Assembly: GCF_000014045.1 (NCBI RefSeq)
Contig: NC_008209.1
Span: 891,001-955,000, forward strand
Length of the DNA: 64,000 nt
Direction: 5' to 3'
From: Roseobacter denitrificans OCh 114
GTDB taxonomy: Bacteria; Pseudomonadota; Alphaproteobacteria; Rhodobacterales; Rhodobacteraceae
Shown here piece by piece: positions 56,761 to 64,000 of the stretch. The stretch's first letter is position 1. Every line of letters starts with the position of its first letter. Both the position numbers and the translations under genes were made by a program. Under the pieces are notes generated by a model. That model made no database searches. It was not told the origin of the DNA and saw only the letters and a list, made by a program, of their open reading frames with translations.

Positions 56761-56793
56761 GTAGGTCCAGTTTGGCCGTGAGTATAGTGCCAA
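56761..56793 (-). promoter_or_regulatory. TauR-type box pair upstream of tpa
   Basis: On the minus strand: TTGGCACTAT (56793-56784) and CTGGACCTAC (56770-56761), 23 bp apart and pointing to tpa, whose start is about 92 bp downstream. The proximal copy is the closer match to CTGGACYTAA. Confidence 0.6.
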
Positions 56794-57002
56794 ATTAAAG
56801 GTGTATTTCTGCATAGTATCACAACTTAGGGTGTGATCCTGATGAAATCATCCTGTGCTGTGACAGGGCGTGCATGGTCCCGTGGGTGAACCGCACCTTG
56901 CGGATGCTGTATTTTTGCGGGTCTGCACTGAGAAGACGCACAGAATGCGGGGGTTTCACATCTCAAGGGCAGGGCGCGCAAACAGCGGTGTATTCTCGGC
57001 AA

Positions 57003-57012
57003 CTGGACTCAT
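57003..57012 (+). promoter_or_regulatory. Single TauR-type box upstream of tauA
   Basis: CTGGACTCAT, pointing to tauA, about 305 bp upstream of its start. A second copy 22-23 bp away is not convincing (GTGGTCATTC at 57026 is weak). Confidence 0.4.
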
Positions 57013-57317
57013 GGAGAGTGCGAAAGTGGTCATTCCACTCGCGTGATCCTGCGCCTCACAGTGCGCGGGCCGACTGCGGCGTTGAGCCTGCGCAGTCAAA
57101 CACGTTCGTGCCGGATCAGGCCACAGGATCAGAGGAGTTCAAATTCCGCGCAGTTTCGTCCCAATTGAGTTCTGGCCGCAATAATTGCCTTGCAGGAGCA
57201 GACATTCTGACATTGGATACTGCTGTGTTCGAAAAACAAGACCGGTGGAAAACCGGGACGCACGACAAAAAACGCCGATCAAACAGGATCGGGCAACGAT
57301 CAACGGGAGAAATACGA

Positions 57318-58319
57318 ATGATCAAAAGAACAGCATGTGCATTTGTAGCAGGGGCCGTCATGGCCCTGGGCGCGCAAACTGCGGCAGCAGACGGCCATGG
57401 CGAAATCACCGTCGGCTATTTCCTTGAATGGCCCATGCCATTCCTCGCCGCCAAGGCATCGGGCGCATATGACGAGGCGCTGGGCATGAAGGTGAACTGG
57501 GTGTCTTTCGAAACCGGCACGGCGATGTCTGCGGCGATGGCGTCGGGTGATGTGCAGATTTCCGTGTCGCAAGGTGTGCCGCCCTTCGTGGTTGCGACCT
57601 CGGGCGGGCAGGATATTCAGGTGATCGACGTCGCCGTGTCCTATTCGGAAAACGACAACTGCGTGGTTGCCGAAGCGCTGGAGATCGACAAGGACAGCGC
57701 GGGCGAGTTGGCGGGCAAGAAAGTGGCCGTGCCACTGGGGACTGCCGCGCATTATGGTTTCCTGCGTCAGATGGACCATTTCGGTGTCGATCTGGCCTCT
57801 TTGCAGATTGTCGATATGGCCCCGCCAGAAGGGGCTGCGGCACTGAGCCAGGGCGCGGTTGATTTCGCCTGCGGCTGGGGCGGTGGTCTTGCGCGTATGA
57901 AGGAATACGGCAACGTGCTGTTGACCGGTGCGGAAAAGCAGGAACTGGGCATTCTGGTATTCGATGTGACATCCGCGCCTGCGTCCTACATCGCGGAAAA
58001 CAGTGAAACCGTGGCGAAATTCGCCGCCGTCACCGCCGCGGCCAACGCGGAGTGGAAAGCAAATGGCAGCGATGAGATGCTCGCCGTGATCGCGGAGCAG
58101 TCCGGTATGGACATCGAGGCTGCGCGCAGTTCGATTTCCACCTTTGAGTTCCCATCGGTCGAAGAGCAGCTTTCCGAGGCGTGGCTTGGTGGCAATGCGG
58201 CCAGCTTCATGAAGGGTGTTGCGGATGTCTTTGTCGAGGCGGGCTCCATCGATTCCGCGCTGGACAGCTACGAGGATGCCGTGAACACCGGTCCATTGAC
58301 TGCCGCGAGCAGCATGTAA
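57318..58319 (+). CDS. tauA: Taurine ABC transporter substrate-binding protein
   Basis: Periplasmic binding protein, 333 residues with a signal peptide (cleavage near TAAA-DGHGE). ITVGYFLEWPMPFLAAKASGAYDEALGMKVNWVSFETGTAMSAAMASGDVQIS and VPLGTAAHYGFLRQMDHFGVDL follow the SsuA/TauA (NMT1-like) pattern. GGGAG precedes the start. It is first gene of tauABC, separated from tauB by a strong hairpin. Confidence 0.92.
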   Translation: MIKRTACAFVAGAVMALGAQTAAADGHGEITVGYFLEWPMPFLAAKASGAYDEALGMKVNWVSFETGTAMSAAMASGDVQISVSQGVPPFVVATSGGQDIQVIDVAVSYSENDNCVVAEALEIDKDSAGELAGKKVAVPLGTAAHYGFLRQMDHFGVDLASLQIVDMAPPEGAAALSQGAVDFACGWGGGLARMKEYGNVLLTGAEKQELGILVFDVTSAPASYIAENSETVAKFAAVTAAANAEWKANGSDEMLAVIAEQSGMDIEAARSSISTFEFPSVEEQLSEAWLGGNAASFMKGVADVFVEAGSIDSALDSYEDAVNTGPLTAASSM

Positions 58320-58328
58320 GACGGTTGG

Positions 58329-58364
58329 AAACGGCGCAGGACCAACCTGCGCCGTTTCTTTTTC
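58329..58364 (+). terminator. Intercistronic terminator/attenuator between tauA and tauB
   Basis: Perfect 12-bp stem AAACGGCGCAGG (58329-58340) / CCTGCGCCGTTT (58346-58357), loop ACCAA, then CTTTTTC. Its place inside the operon would leave tauA mRNA in excess over tauBC, as commonly needed for binding proteins. Confidence 0.88.
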
Positions 58365-58431
58365 GGGGGCCGCAGACAGGTCCAGGCCTGTCCGGCCGGC
58401 CGCTCTGACCAAGGGAACAGGTAGGGACACG

Positions 58432-59238
58432 ATGACCGGACTTTCCATTAATAATCTGTCGATGCGTTTTGAATTGCCAAACGGTGATCACGTACAGGCA
58501 TTGCAGGACGTATCGCTGGACCTCAAGGCGGGTGAATTGCTCAGCGTGCTCGGGCCGTCGGGCTGCGGCAAGACCACATTGCTGAACATCGTTGCGGGCT
58601 TTCTGGCCCCGACCTCGGGTGAGTTGATCCTGAACGGCCACCGCATTACCGGGCCGGATGCCGAACGCGGTATGGTGTTCCAGCAAGGCGCGCTGTTCGA
58701 GTGGATGTCGGTGCGCGAGAATGTAGCCTTTGGCCCGTCGATGAAGGGCACGCCAAAGGTCGACAAGGACAAGACGGTGGATCACCTGCTGGACGTTGTC
58801 GGTTTGCAGGATTTCAAGGAAAAGGCGGTTTACGAATTGTCAGGCGGGATGCAGCAGCGCGTGGCCCTTGCCCGCTGTCTGGCGAATGACCCGGATGTGA
58901 TCCTGATGGATGAACCGCTGGGCGCGCTCGATGCCTTGACGCGCGAAAAGATGCAGAGCCTTGTGCTGAAGCTGTGGAAAGAGACGGGCAAGACGATCAT
59001 CCTGATCACCCATTCGGTCGAAGAAGCCTTGCTGCTGGGCGAGCGTTTGATCGTGATGGCCCCGCGCCCGGGGCGCATTCACAAGGAATACCGCCTGCCA
59101 TTTGCCGATCTTGGCGTTGATTCCGATCTGCGCGAGGTCAAGAAGCACCCGGAATTCGGGCCGCGTCGTGAGGAAATCCTGAACATGATCTGGGACATGG
59201 AAGAAGAAATCATGGGCGGAAAGGAGGACGCGGCATGA
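58432..59238 (+). CDS. tauB: Taurine ABC transporter ATP-binding protein
   Basis: 268 residues with Walker A GPSGCGKTT, Q-loop, signature LSGGMQQRVALARCLA, Walker B VILMDEPLGALD and His switch ITHSVEEAL, as in SsuB/TauB ATPases. GGTAGGGA precedes the start. Stop overlaps tauC by 4 bp. Confidence 0.93.
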   Translation: MTGLSINNLSMRFELPNGDHVQALQDVSLDLKAGELLSVLGPSGCGKTTLLNIVAGFLAPTSGELILNGHRITGPDAERGMVFQQGALFEWMSVRENVAFGPSMKGTPKVDKDKTVDHLLDVVGLQDFKEKAVYELSGGMQQRVALARCLANDPDVILMDEPLGALDALTREKMQSLVLKLWKETGKTIILITHSVEEALLLGERLIVMAPRPGRIHKEYRLPFADLGVDSDLREVKKHPEFGPRREEILNMIWDMEEEIMGGKEDAA

Positions 59239-60503
59239 TCCCTCTCCTTATCTATATCTGTATTTTCACGGCCGCCTTTTTCATCGTCACCAAAGTCGTG
59301 CATCGCGCGGCGGCCAAGGATTACACCTCGCTCAAGACCGTGACCTTCGGGGATGAAAGTGCGGTGCGGCCCAACCGGGCGGCGGGCGTCATTTCGATCC
59401 TTACGATTTTTCTGTTGTGGGGGATTTTCACCGGGTCCAGCCTCTTGCCGGGTTTTCTGCATGCGCCGGGGCCTTTCGTGGGCACATCGACCTTCACCTA
59501 TACCGCACAGGTCGAAGGGCAGGCCCCGGATGATGCAACGGTCACGGTCGTGGTTCACCCGCGCGAGGTTGATACCGATGCGCCGGAGGTTGAACCGGGG
59601 GATGGCTTTGCCAAGAACGATTCTGCCGCGATTGCGCAGTGGCGCACGGGCCTGATCAATGTTGCCCGTAACGATGATCTGACCAAACAGGACGGCGCGC
59701 GGGTCATTGCCATCAACGGGGAGAAGATCGCGCCGGGGGAAACTGTGGATGTGGAGGGTGGTTCGGTCACGCTGACGGATAAGGGCACGCCGAATTTTGC
59801 GCCGACCAGGGGCTGGCAGATGGAGCCGCTTTATCTGCCGTCGCCGGAGGCCGTCTGGACCCGCTCCATCGAGATTGTTCAGGACGGTTTTCGCAACTTC
59901 ACGCTGGTGGAGCACCTTGGATATTCGCTGTTTCGCGTGGTTGTCGGCTTCATGCTGGGCGCTTTGGTGGGCATTCCGCTGGGCTATGCCATGGGCCTGT
60001 CGGACTGGTTCCGTGGCTGGTTTGACCCAATCGTTGAATTCATGCGACCGGTGCCGCCCCTGGCGCTGATCCCGCTGGTCATCATCTGGGCGGGCATCGG
60101 GGAGTCGGGCAAGATCATACTGCTTTTCCTTGCTGCCTTATGGATCATGGCGATTGCGGCGCGCTCAGGCGTGTCGGGGGTCAAGATATCAAAGGTGCAC
60201 GCGGCCTATAGCCTGGGGGCCAGCAAATGGCAGATCATGCGATATGTCATCGTACCCAACTCCCTGCCCGAAATTTTCACCGGCGCGCGTGTTGCGATGG
60301 GGGTTTGTTGGGGCACGGTTGTGGCCGCCGAACTTGTCGCGGCCGAACAAGGGGCGGGGATGATGATCATGACCGCGTCCAAATTCCAGAATACGGATAT
60401 CGTGATCATGGGGATTATCCTGATCGGCGTGATCGGCTTTGGCATTGATATGCTGATGCGTTGGGCCGAACGCATCCTTGTGCCGTGGAAGGGCAAAGGC
60501 TGA
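59235..60503 (+). CDS. tauC: Taurine ABC transporter permease with inserted periplasmic domain
   Basis: 422 residues, against about 275 for ordinary TauC. Residues ~1-22 and ~50-75 are membrane segments; residues ~80-190 are a hydrophilic, Asp/Glu-rich periplasmic insert (TVTVVVHPREVDTDAPEVEPGDG...). The normal permease follows: YLPSPEAVW, HLGYSLFRVVVGFMLGALVGIPLGYAMG and the EAA loop AAYSLGASKWQIMRYVIVPNSLPEI. AAGGAGG precedes ATG 59235. The insert's role is unknown; it may contact TauA. Confidence 0.9.
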   Translation: MIPLLIYICIFTAAFFIVTKVVHRAAAKDYTSLKTVTFGDESAVRPNRAAGVISILTIFLLWGIFTGSSLLPGFLHAPGPFVGTSTFTYTAQVEGQAPDDATVTVVVHPREVDTDAPEVEPGDGFAKNDSAAIAQWRTGLINVARNDDLTKQDGARVIAINGEKIAPGETVDVEGGSVTLTDKGTPNFAPTRGWQMEPLYLPSPEAVWTRSIEIVQDGFRNFTLVEHLGYSLFRVVVGFMLGALVGIPLGYAMGLSDWFRGWFDPIVEFMRPVPPLALIPLVIIWAGIGESGKIILLFLAALWIMAIAARSGVSGVKISKVHAAYSLGASKWQIMRYVIVPNSLPEIFTGARVAMGVCWGTVVAAELVAAEQGAGMMIMTASKFQNTDIVIMGIILIGVIGFGIDMLMRWAERILVPWKGKG

Positions 60504-60525
60504 CCCGGTCGGTGTCAGACAAGAA

Positions 60526-60553
60526 AAAACGGGGCCTTTTGGGCCCTGTTTTC
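60526..60553 (+). terminator. Terminator of tauABC
   Basis: AAAACGGGGCC (60526-60536) pairs with GGCCCTGTTTT (60542-60552), one G-U pair, with T-rich 3' arm. Confidence 0.88.
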
Positions 60554-60730
60554 GCAAAAGTGAATGTGTCACGCCGGTTTGATGCGAAAAACGGGTGACT
60601 TGAGGGGCTTTTTCGGGGCATAGGTATCGGGGCATCGAAAACGCGGCTGTGTTGGGAGATGGTCAGGACCCTTGTGTGATCATCCCACTCAAGACAGATG
60701 TAAGAAACGATCGCGAAGAGGCAGACACCA

Positions 60731-61783
60731 ATGACATCCGAAACTCCGTTTAGGGAGGCCACGCCGGTGTCGCCTTCGCCGGGCACTTCTGCGGGCTGGG
60801 TGCGTATCCTCGCGCAATACAGAGAACCTAAGCTGGGCAGGTCGATTTTCGAAGTCATTGTGACGCTTGCACCCTTTATCGCCATATGGGCCGTGGCATG
60901 GCTGCTGATCCCTGTCAGCTATCTGGCCAGTTTTGCGCTGGCCTGTCTGAACGGTCTCTTCCTTGTCAGGCTGTTTTGCATTCAGCACGATTGCGGGCAT
61001 GGGTCTTTCTTTGCGCATCGAGGCCTGAGCGACTGGCTGGGCCGGGGCTTGGGCGTTCTGACGCTGACGCCCTATGATGTCTGGCGCAAGTCGCATTCCA
61101 TGCATCATTCCGGTGCCGGCAATCTGGAACGGCGCGGCATTGGCGATGTCATGACCCTGACCGTTGATGAATACCATGCCCGTTCTGTTTTTGGCCGCCT
61201 GCGGTATCGGGCCTATCGCAACCCGATTGTGCTTTTCCTGCTGGGGCCGGCCTATGTGTTTTACGTGGAAAACCGCCTGCCCCTGGGGCAGATGGATGGG
61301 GGCTGGCGCGTCTGGGTCAGTTCTTTGGGCACGACGCTGCTGGCGGTTTTGCTGCTGGCGGCTATTGTCTGGTTTGGTGGCTTGCTGCCTGTGTTGTTGA
61401 TTTTTGTGCCGACCACCATGGTTGCGGCGACCTTGGGCGTGTGGCTGTTTTACGTGCAGCACCAGTTTGAAGAGACACATTGGGATCAGCACGACGACTG
61501 GGACATGTACGATTCAGCGCTGCACGGATCGTCCCATTACGTGATGCCCACATGGCTGCAGTGGTTTACCGCCAATATCGGCATCCACCATGTGCATCAC
61601 CTTTATAGCCGGATCCCGTTTTACCGCCTGACCGAAGTGCTGCGCGATCATCGCGAGTTGGCGCAGGCGCAACGCCTGAGTATTTCGGAAAGCCTGGCGA
61701 GCGCGCGCCTGCATCTGTGGGACGAAAAGCAGCGCCGTCTGCTGTCATTCGCCGAGGCGCAGCGGGTCTACCGGGCCGCCTAG
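60731..61783 (+). CDS. Membrane fatty-acid desaturase
   Basis: Di-iron membrane desaturase of 350 residues. The three His boxes are HDCGH (86-90), HSMHH (122-126) and HHVHH (286-290), with HQFEETHW between. Four or more membrane helices surround them. It introduces a double bond into membrane acyl chains (DesA/omega-type); position specificity cannot be read from sequence. Two palindromic elements begin 1 bp after its stop. Confidence 0.9.
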   Translation: MTSETPFREATPVSPSPGTSAGWVRILAQYREPKLGRSIFEVIVTLAPFIAIWAVAWLLIPVSYLASFALACLNGLFLVRLFCIQHDCGHGSFFAHRGLSDWLGRGLGVLTLTPYDVWRKSHSMHHSGAGNLERRGIGDVMTLTVDEYHARSVFGRLRYRAYRNPIVLFLLGPAYVFYVENRLPLGQMDGGWRVWVSSLGTTLLAVLLLAAIVWFGGLLPVLLIFVPTTMVAATLGVWLFYVQHQFEETHWDQHDDWDMYDSALHGSSHYVMPTWLQWFTANIGIHHVHHLYSRIPFYRLTEVLRDHRELAQAQRLSISESLASARLHLWDEKQRRLLSFAEAQRVYRAA

Positions 61784-61885
61784 CGCGTCTGAGGAAATAT
61801 CTGAAACATCACGTATCACGCAGCGCGTTGAAATCTTTGATTCCAGTCAGCGTTGCGTGATTCATGTTTTTCGCATGACGCTTCA
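61784..61885 (+). repeat. Palindromic dispersed element, copy 2
   Basis: Starts directly after the desaturase stop. Stem ATCACGCAGCGC (61815-61826) pairs with GCGTTGCGTGAT (61850-61861), one G-U pair. The flanks GTCTGAGGAAATATCTGAAA and TTTTTCGCATGACGCTTCAG are themselves partly complementary, making the whole unit a long imperfect palindrome. Copy 3 follows in tandem at a 102-bp period. Confidence 0.88.
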
Positions 61886-61989
61886 GGCGTCTGACGAAAT
61901 ACCTCGAACATCAAGTATCGCGCAGCGCGTTGAAATCCTGGATTTCAGGCAGCGTTGCGTGATTCATGTTTTTCGCATGACGCTTCAGG
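61886..61989 (+). repeat. Palindromic dispersed element, copy 3
   Basis: Tandem to copy 2, ending a few bases before the helicase stop on the other strand. Stem CGCGCAGCGC (61919-61928) pairs with GCGTTGCGTG (61952-61961) through two G-U pairs; inner stem TGAAATC/GATTTCA is the best of the four copies. Confidence 0.88.
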
Positions 61990-61995
61990 TGCGCC

Positions 61996-64000
61996 TCAGC
62001 CTTTGCGCTGAGGGCGCGCATTCGGGCCCTTGCCGGTTGATTTGCCGCGTTTATGCGGGGGCACGAAGCGTTTTGATGTATCTGCGGCGCGCTTTTTCGA
62101 TGCGCTTGGGTCTTTTCTGGGGCCACCTTTTGCTGTGGGGCGCCCGGCACCGCTGTCTTCGCGGTGAGCCTTGTCGCGGGTGACTTTTTCCGCTCTGGCG
62201 GTGTCGCGGGCGTCCTTTGTCCAGACCGCTTTGGCCTTGCCGGGTTTGCGATCCGGGTTTTCGCCTCTGGTGCTTTTGGGTTTGGGCGCGGCCCCCGGTT
62301 TCATGGGGGAGCGTTCGGTCTTGTGTGATTTGGGTGGCTTTTTGCCTTTGGCGGCGGCCGCCGGTTTGTGCGGTTTGTCCTTGCGTGCGTCCTGCGCGGG
62401 GCTTGCAGCGCGGGCAGGTCTTGCGGCGCGTTCAGGACGGGCATCGCGGTCCTCGGGCCGTTTTTTGCGGTGTGGTTTGGCACCGGGCTTGCTGGTGCCG
62501 GGACGGTCCTGCCCCAGATCGGGTGCTTGGGCCAGACGGGTCAGCACAACCCCGGCTTCGAGCGTCATGTCGCTGCCGAGCGCGGCAACCAGCCCATCCG
62601 CCCGTGACGCCAGCACTTCGACAAAACTCTGGTCCTGCCGGATGCGGATGGCGCCGATGTCATCCTTTGTCATATCGCCCTTGTTGCAGATCATCGGCAG
62701 GAGTGTGCGGGGTTCGGCACCCGCGTCGCGCCCGACTGAAACCGAGAACCAGACCGAGGGGCCAAAGGTCTTGCGAGGCCGGTCATCCGGGGTTGTGGGA
62801 TCGGTCAATTCCTCGGGTGCGGAGCGTTGCGCCTGATAAAAGCTCACCACCGCCTGCGCCAATTGCGTGGCGGAGAAATCCTGCGCGAGTTGCGCGACAA
62901 GCTCTTCGGCCTCCTCGCTGACGGTGGCATTCCACAGCGGATCCGACAGCAAGCGCGCGGTATCCTGCGCGTTGACCTCAGCCGCAGAAGGCGGTGTGCC
63001 CCATTCCGCTTTGAGTTTCGCCCAGCCCAGCAGACGGTTCGCCTTTGTGCGCAGTTTCGGGGGCACGATCAGCGCCGAGACCCCTTTGCGCCCGGCCCGC
63101 CCCGTGCGCCCGGAGCGGTGCAACAGCGTGTCGGAATTGCTCGGCAGATCGGCGTGGATCACCAGTTCGAGGTTGGGCAGATCAATGCCGCGCGCGGCCA
63201 CATCGGTGGCAACGCAGACGCGCGCGCGCCCATCGCGCAGCGCTTGCAAGGCGTTGCTGCGTTCGGATTGGGTCAACTCACCCGAGAGTGCGACGACCGA
63301 AAATCCGCGATTGGTAAAGCGCGTCGTAAGCCGCGCAACAGCGGCGCGCGTGTTGCAAAAGACGATCGCGTTCTTGGCCTCGTAAAAGCGCAGGACATTG
63401 ATGATCGCGTTTTCCACGTCGCGCGGATGTGTGTTGAGGGCGCGGTATTCGATATCTGCGTGCTGGCGGGTTTCGGAGACGGTTTCGATGCGCTGCGCAT
63501 CGCGCTGATAGCTTTCGGCCAGCTTGGCGATGGCCTTTGGCACGGTTGCGGAAAACAGCAGGGTGCGGCGGTCCGTGGGCGCTTCATCGAGGATGAATTC
63601 AAGCTCTTCGCGAAACCCGAGGTCGAGCATTTCATCCGCTTCGTCCAGAACCACGGCGCGCAGGCCGGACAGTTCGATATTGCCACGCTTGATGTGATCG
63701 CACAGCCGCCCCGGCGTGGCCACAACCACATGAGCCCCGCGATCAAGGGCACGCCGTTCGGTGCGCGTGTCCATGCCGCCGACACAGGAGATCACGACCG
63801 CCCCCGCCTTGGCATAGAGCCAGGACAGTTCGCGCGCGACCTGCTGTGCCAACTCGCGTGTCGGGGCGATGATCAGCGCCAGCGGGGTGCCTGCGGGGCC
63901 AAAATGTTCCTGCTCCCCCAGCAGTGTGGGCGCAATCGCCAGCCCGAAGCCGACCGTTTTGCCGGACCCGGTCTGTGCCGAGACCAGCAAATCGGCCTTT
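61996..64000 (-). CDS. DEAD-box RNA helicase (DeaD/DbpA-like), 5' end beyond window
   Basis: ATP-dependent RNA helicase; at least 668 residues, start not in window. Seen: motif I SAQTGSGKT, PTRELAQQ, VVATPGR, DEAD (VVLDEADEMLD), SAT, VATDVAARGIDLP and HRSGRTGRAGRKG. A DbpA-type RNA-binding domain follows (LPMICNKGDMTKDDIGAIRI). The last ~170 residues are a Lys/Arg/Pro/Ala-rich disordered tail ending RFVPPHKRGKSTGKG..., suited to RNA binding. The Q motif lies outside the window. Confidence 0.92.
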   Translation of the reverse strand, partial: KADLLVSAQTGSGKTVGFGLAIAPTLLGEQEHFGPAGTPLALIIAPTRELAQQVARELSWLYAKAGAVVISCVGGMDTRTERRALDRGAHVVVATPGRLCDHIKRGNIELSGLRAVVLDEADEMLDLGFREELEFILDEAPTDRRTLLFSATVPKAIAKLAESYQRDAQRIETVSETRQHADIEYRALNTHPRDVENAIINVLRFYEAKNAIVFCNTRAAVARLTTRFTNRGFSVVALSGELTQSERSNALQALRDGRARVCVATDVAARGIDLPNLELVIHADLPSNSDTLLHRSGRTGRAGRKGVSALIVPPKLRTKANRLLGWAKLKAEWGTPPSAAEVNAQDTARLLSDPLWNATVSEEAEELVAQLAQDFSATQLAQAVVSFYQAQRSAPEELTDPTTPDDRPRKTFGPSVWFSVSVGRDAGAEPRTLLPMICNKGDMTKDDIGAIRIRQDQSFVEVLASRADGLVAALGSDMTLEAGVVLTRLAQAPDLGQDRPGTSKPGAKPHRKKRPEDRDARPERAARPARAASPAQDARKDKPHKPAAAAKGKKPPKSHKTERSPMKPGAAPKPKSTRGENPDRKPGKAKAVWTKDARDTARAEKVTRDKAHREDSGAGRPTAKGGPRKDPSASKKRAADTSKRFVPPHKRGKSTGKGPNARPQRKG

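Larger units (their letters stand above)
56669..57317. other. Divergent tpa-tauA control region
   Basis: About 650 bp between tpa and tauA without a supportable gene; the frame upstream of tauA is open to 56874 but not TauA-like. It holds TauR-type boxes near tpa and a single box further toward tauA (listed separately). The long leader before tauA is unexplained. Confidence 0.6.

Noticed and set aside
60580..60635. GTCACGCC...GGGTGAC as a fifth copy of the palindromic element
   Set aside because: Arms do not pair fully and neither flank (GTCTGACGAAA or TTTTTCGCATGACGC) is present.

Overview
The window reads as chromosomal DNA of a marine Roseobacter-group alphaproteobacterium (Rhodobacterales). 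The indicators are GC-rich coding, many 1-8 bp start/stop overlaps, a DUF1523 gene, a GlnK-AmtB pair, an inserted type of methionine aminopeptidase, and a complete taurine-to-sulfite pathway (TauABC, Tpa, Xsc, SoeABC) under a MocR-type TauR. I see no rRNA or tRNA gene, prophage, IS transposase or CRISPR array. Both ends cut genes: a metal ABC permease on the left and a DEAD-box helicase on the right.

Layout. 1-2830: a TroA/SitA-type manganese/zinc ABC transporter on the minus strand, with two Mur/Fur-like palindromes upstream. 3348-9555: a catabolic island with an unusual Amt-family membrane protein, a GntR regulator, a semialdehyde dehydrogenase, an alpha/beta hydrolase and creatinase. 9705-13891: two small membrane proteins, a HIT protein, SmpB, a sulfurtransferase and an aromatic/aspartate aminotransferase. 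14017-16147: a stand-alone 46-51 residue peptide gene that looks like a lasso-peptide precursor, then amtB-glnK. 16404-30370: housekeeping genes (PBP1A, MlaA/MlaC, RidA, GDPD, pterin dehydratase, MscS, peroxiredoxin, RsmD, MetAP, SfsA, CinA-type protein). 30367-45405: OmpA-like proteins, LysR, FadH, RppH, PfkB kinase, Nth, an Ada-like protein, an MnmC function split into two divergent genes, a lytic transglycosylase and DapA. 45492-60503: the taurine/sulfite region. 60731-64000: a fatty-acid desaturase and the DEAD-box helicase.

Taurine logic. TauABC imports taurine, Tpa moves its amino group to pyruvate giving sulfoacetaldehyde, Xsc converts that with phosphate to acetyl phosphate and sulfite, and membrane-bound SoeABC would oxidise the sulfite. 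No pta is seen next to xsc. Paired CTGG-type 10-mers 22-23 bp apart lie upstream of xsc, tpa and between tauR and ppk2, with a single copy upstream of tauA. Each points toward the gene it would activate, which makes ppk2 a likely TauR-regulon member.

Most notable: (1) a family of about 100 bp palindromic elements, four copies, all between convergent genes, with paired compensatory changes in the stem; (2) the orphan lasso-like precursor peptide; (3) an Amt paralogue lacking both pore histidines beside creatinase; (4) the TauR-type box pairs; (5) a TauC with an inserted periplasmic domain.
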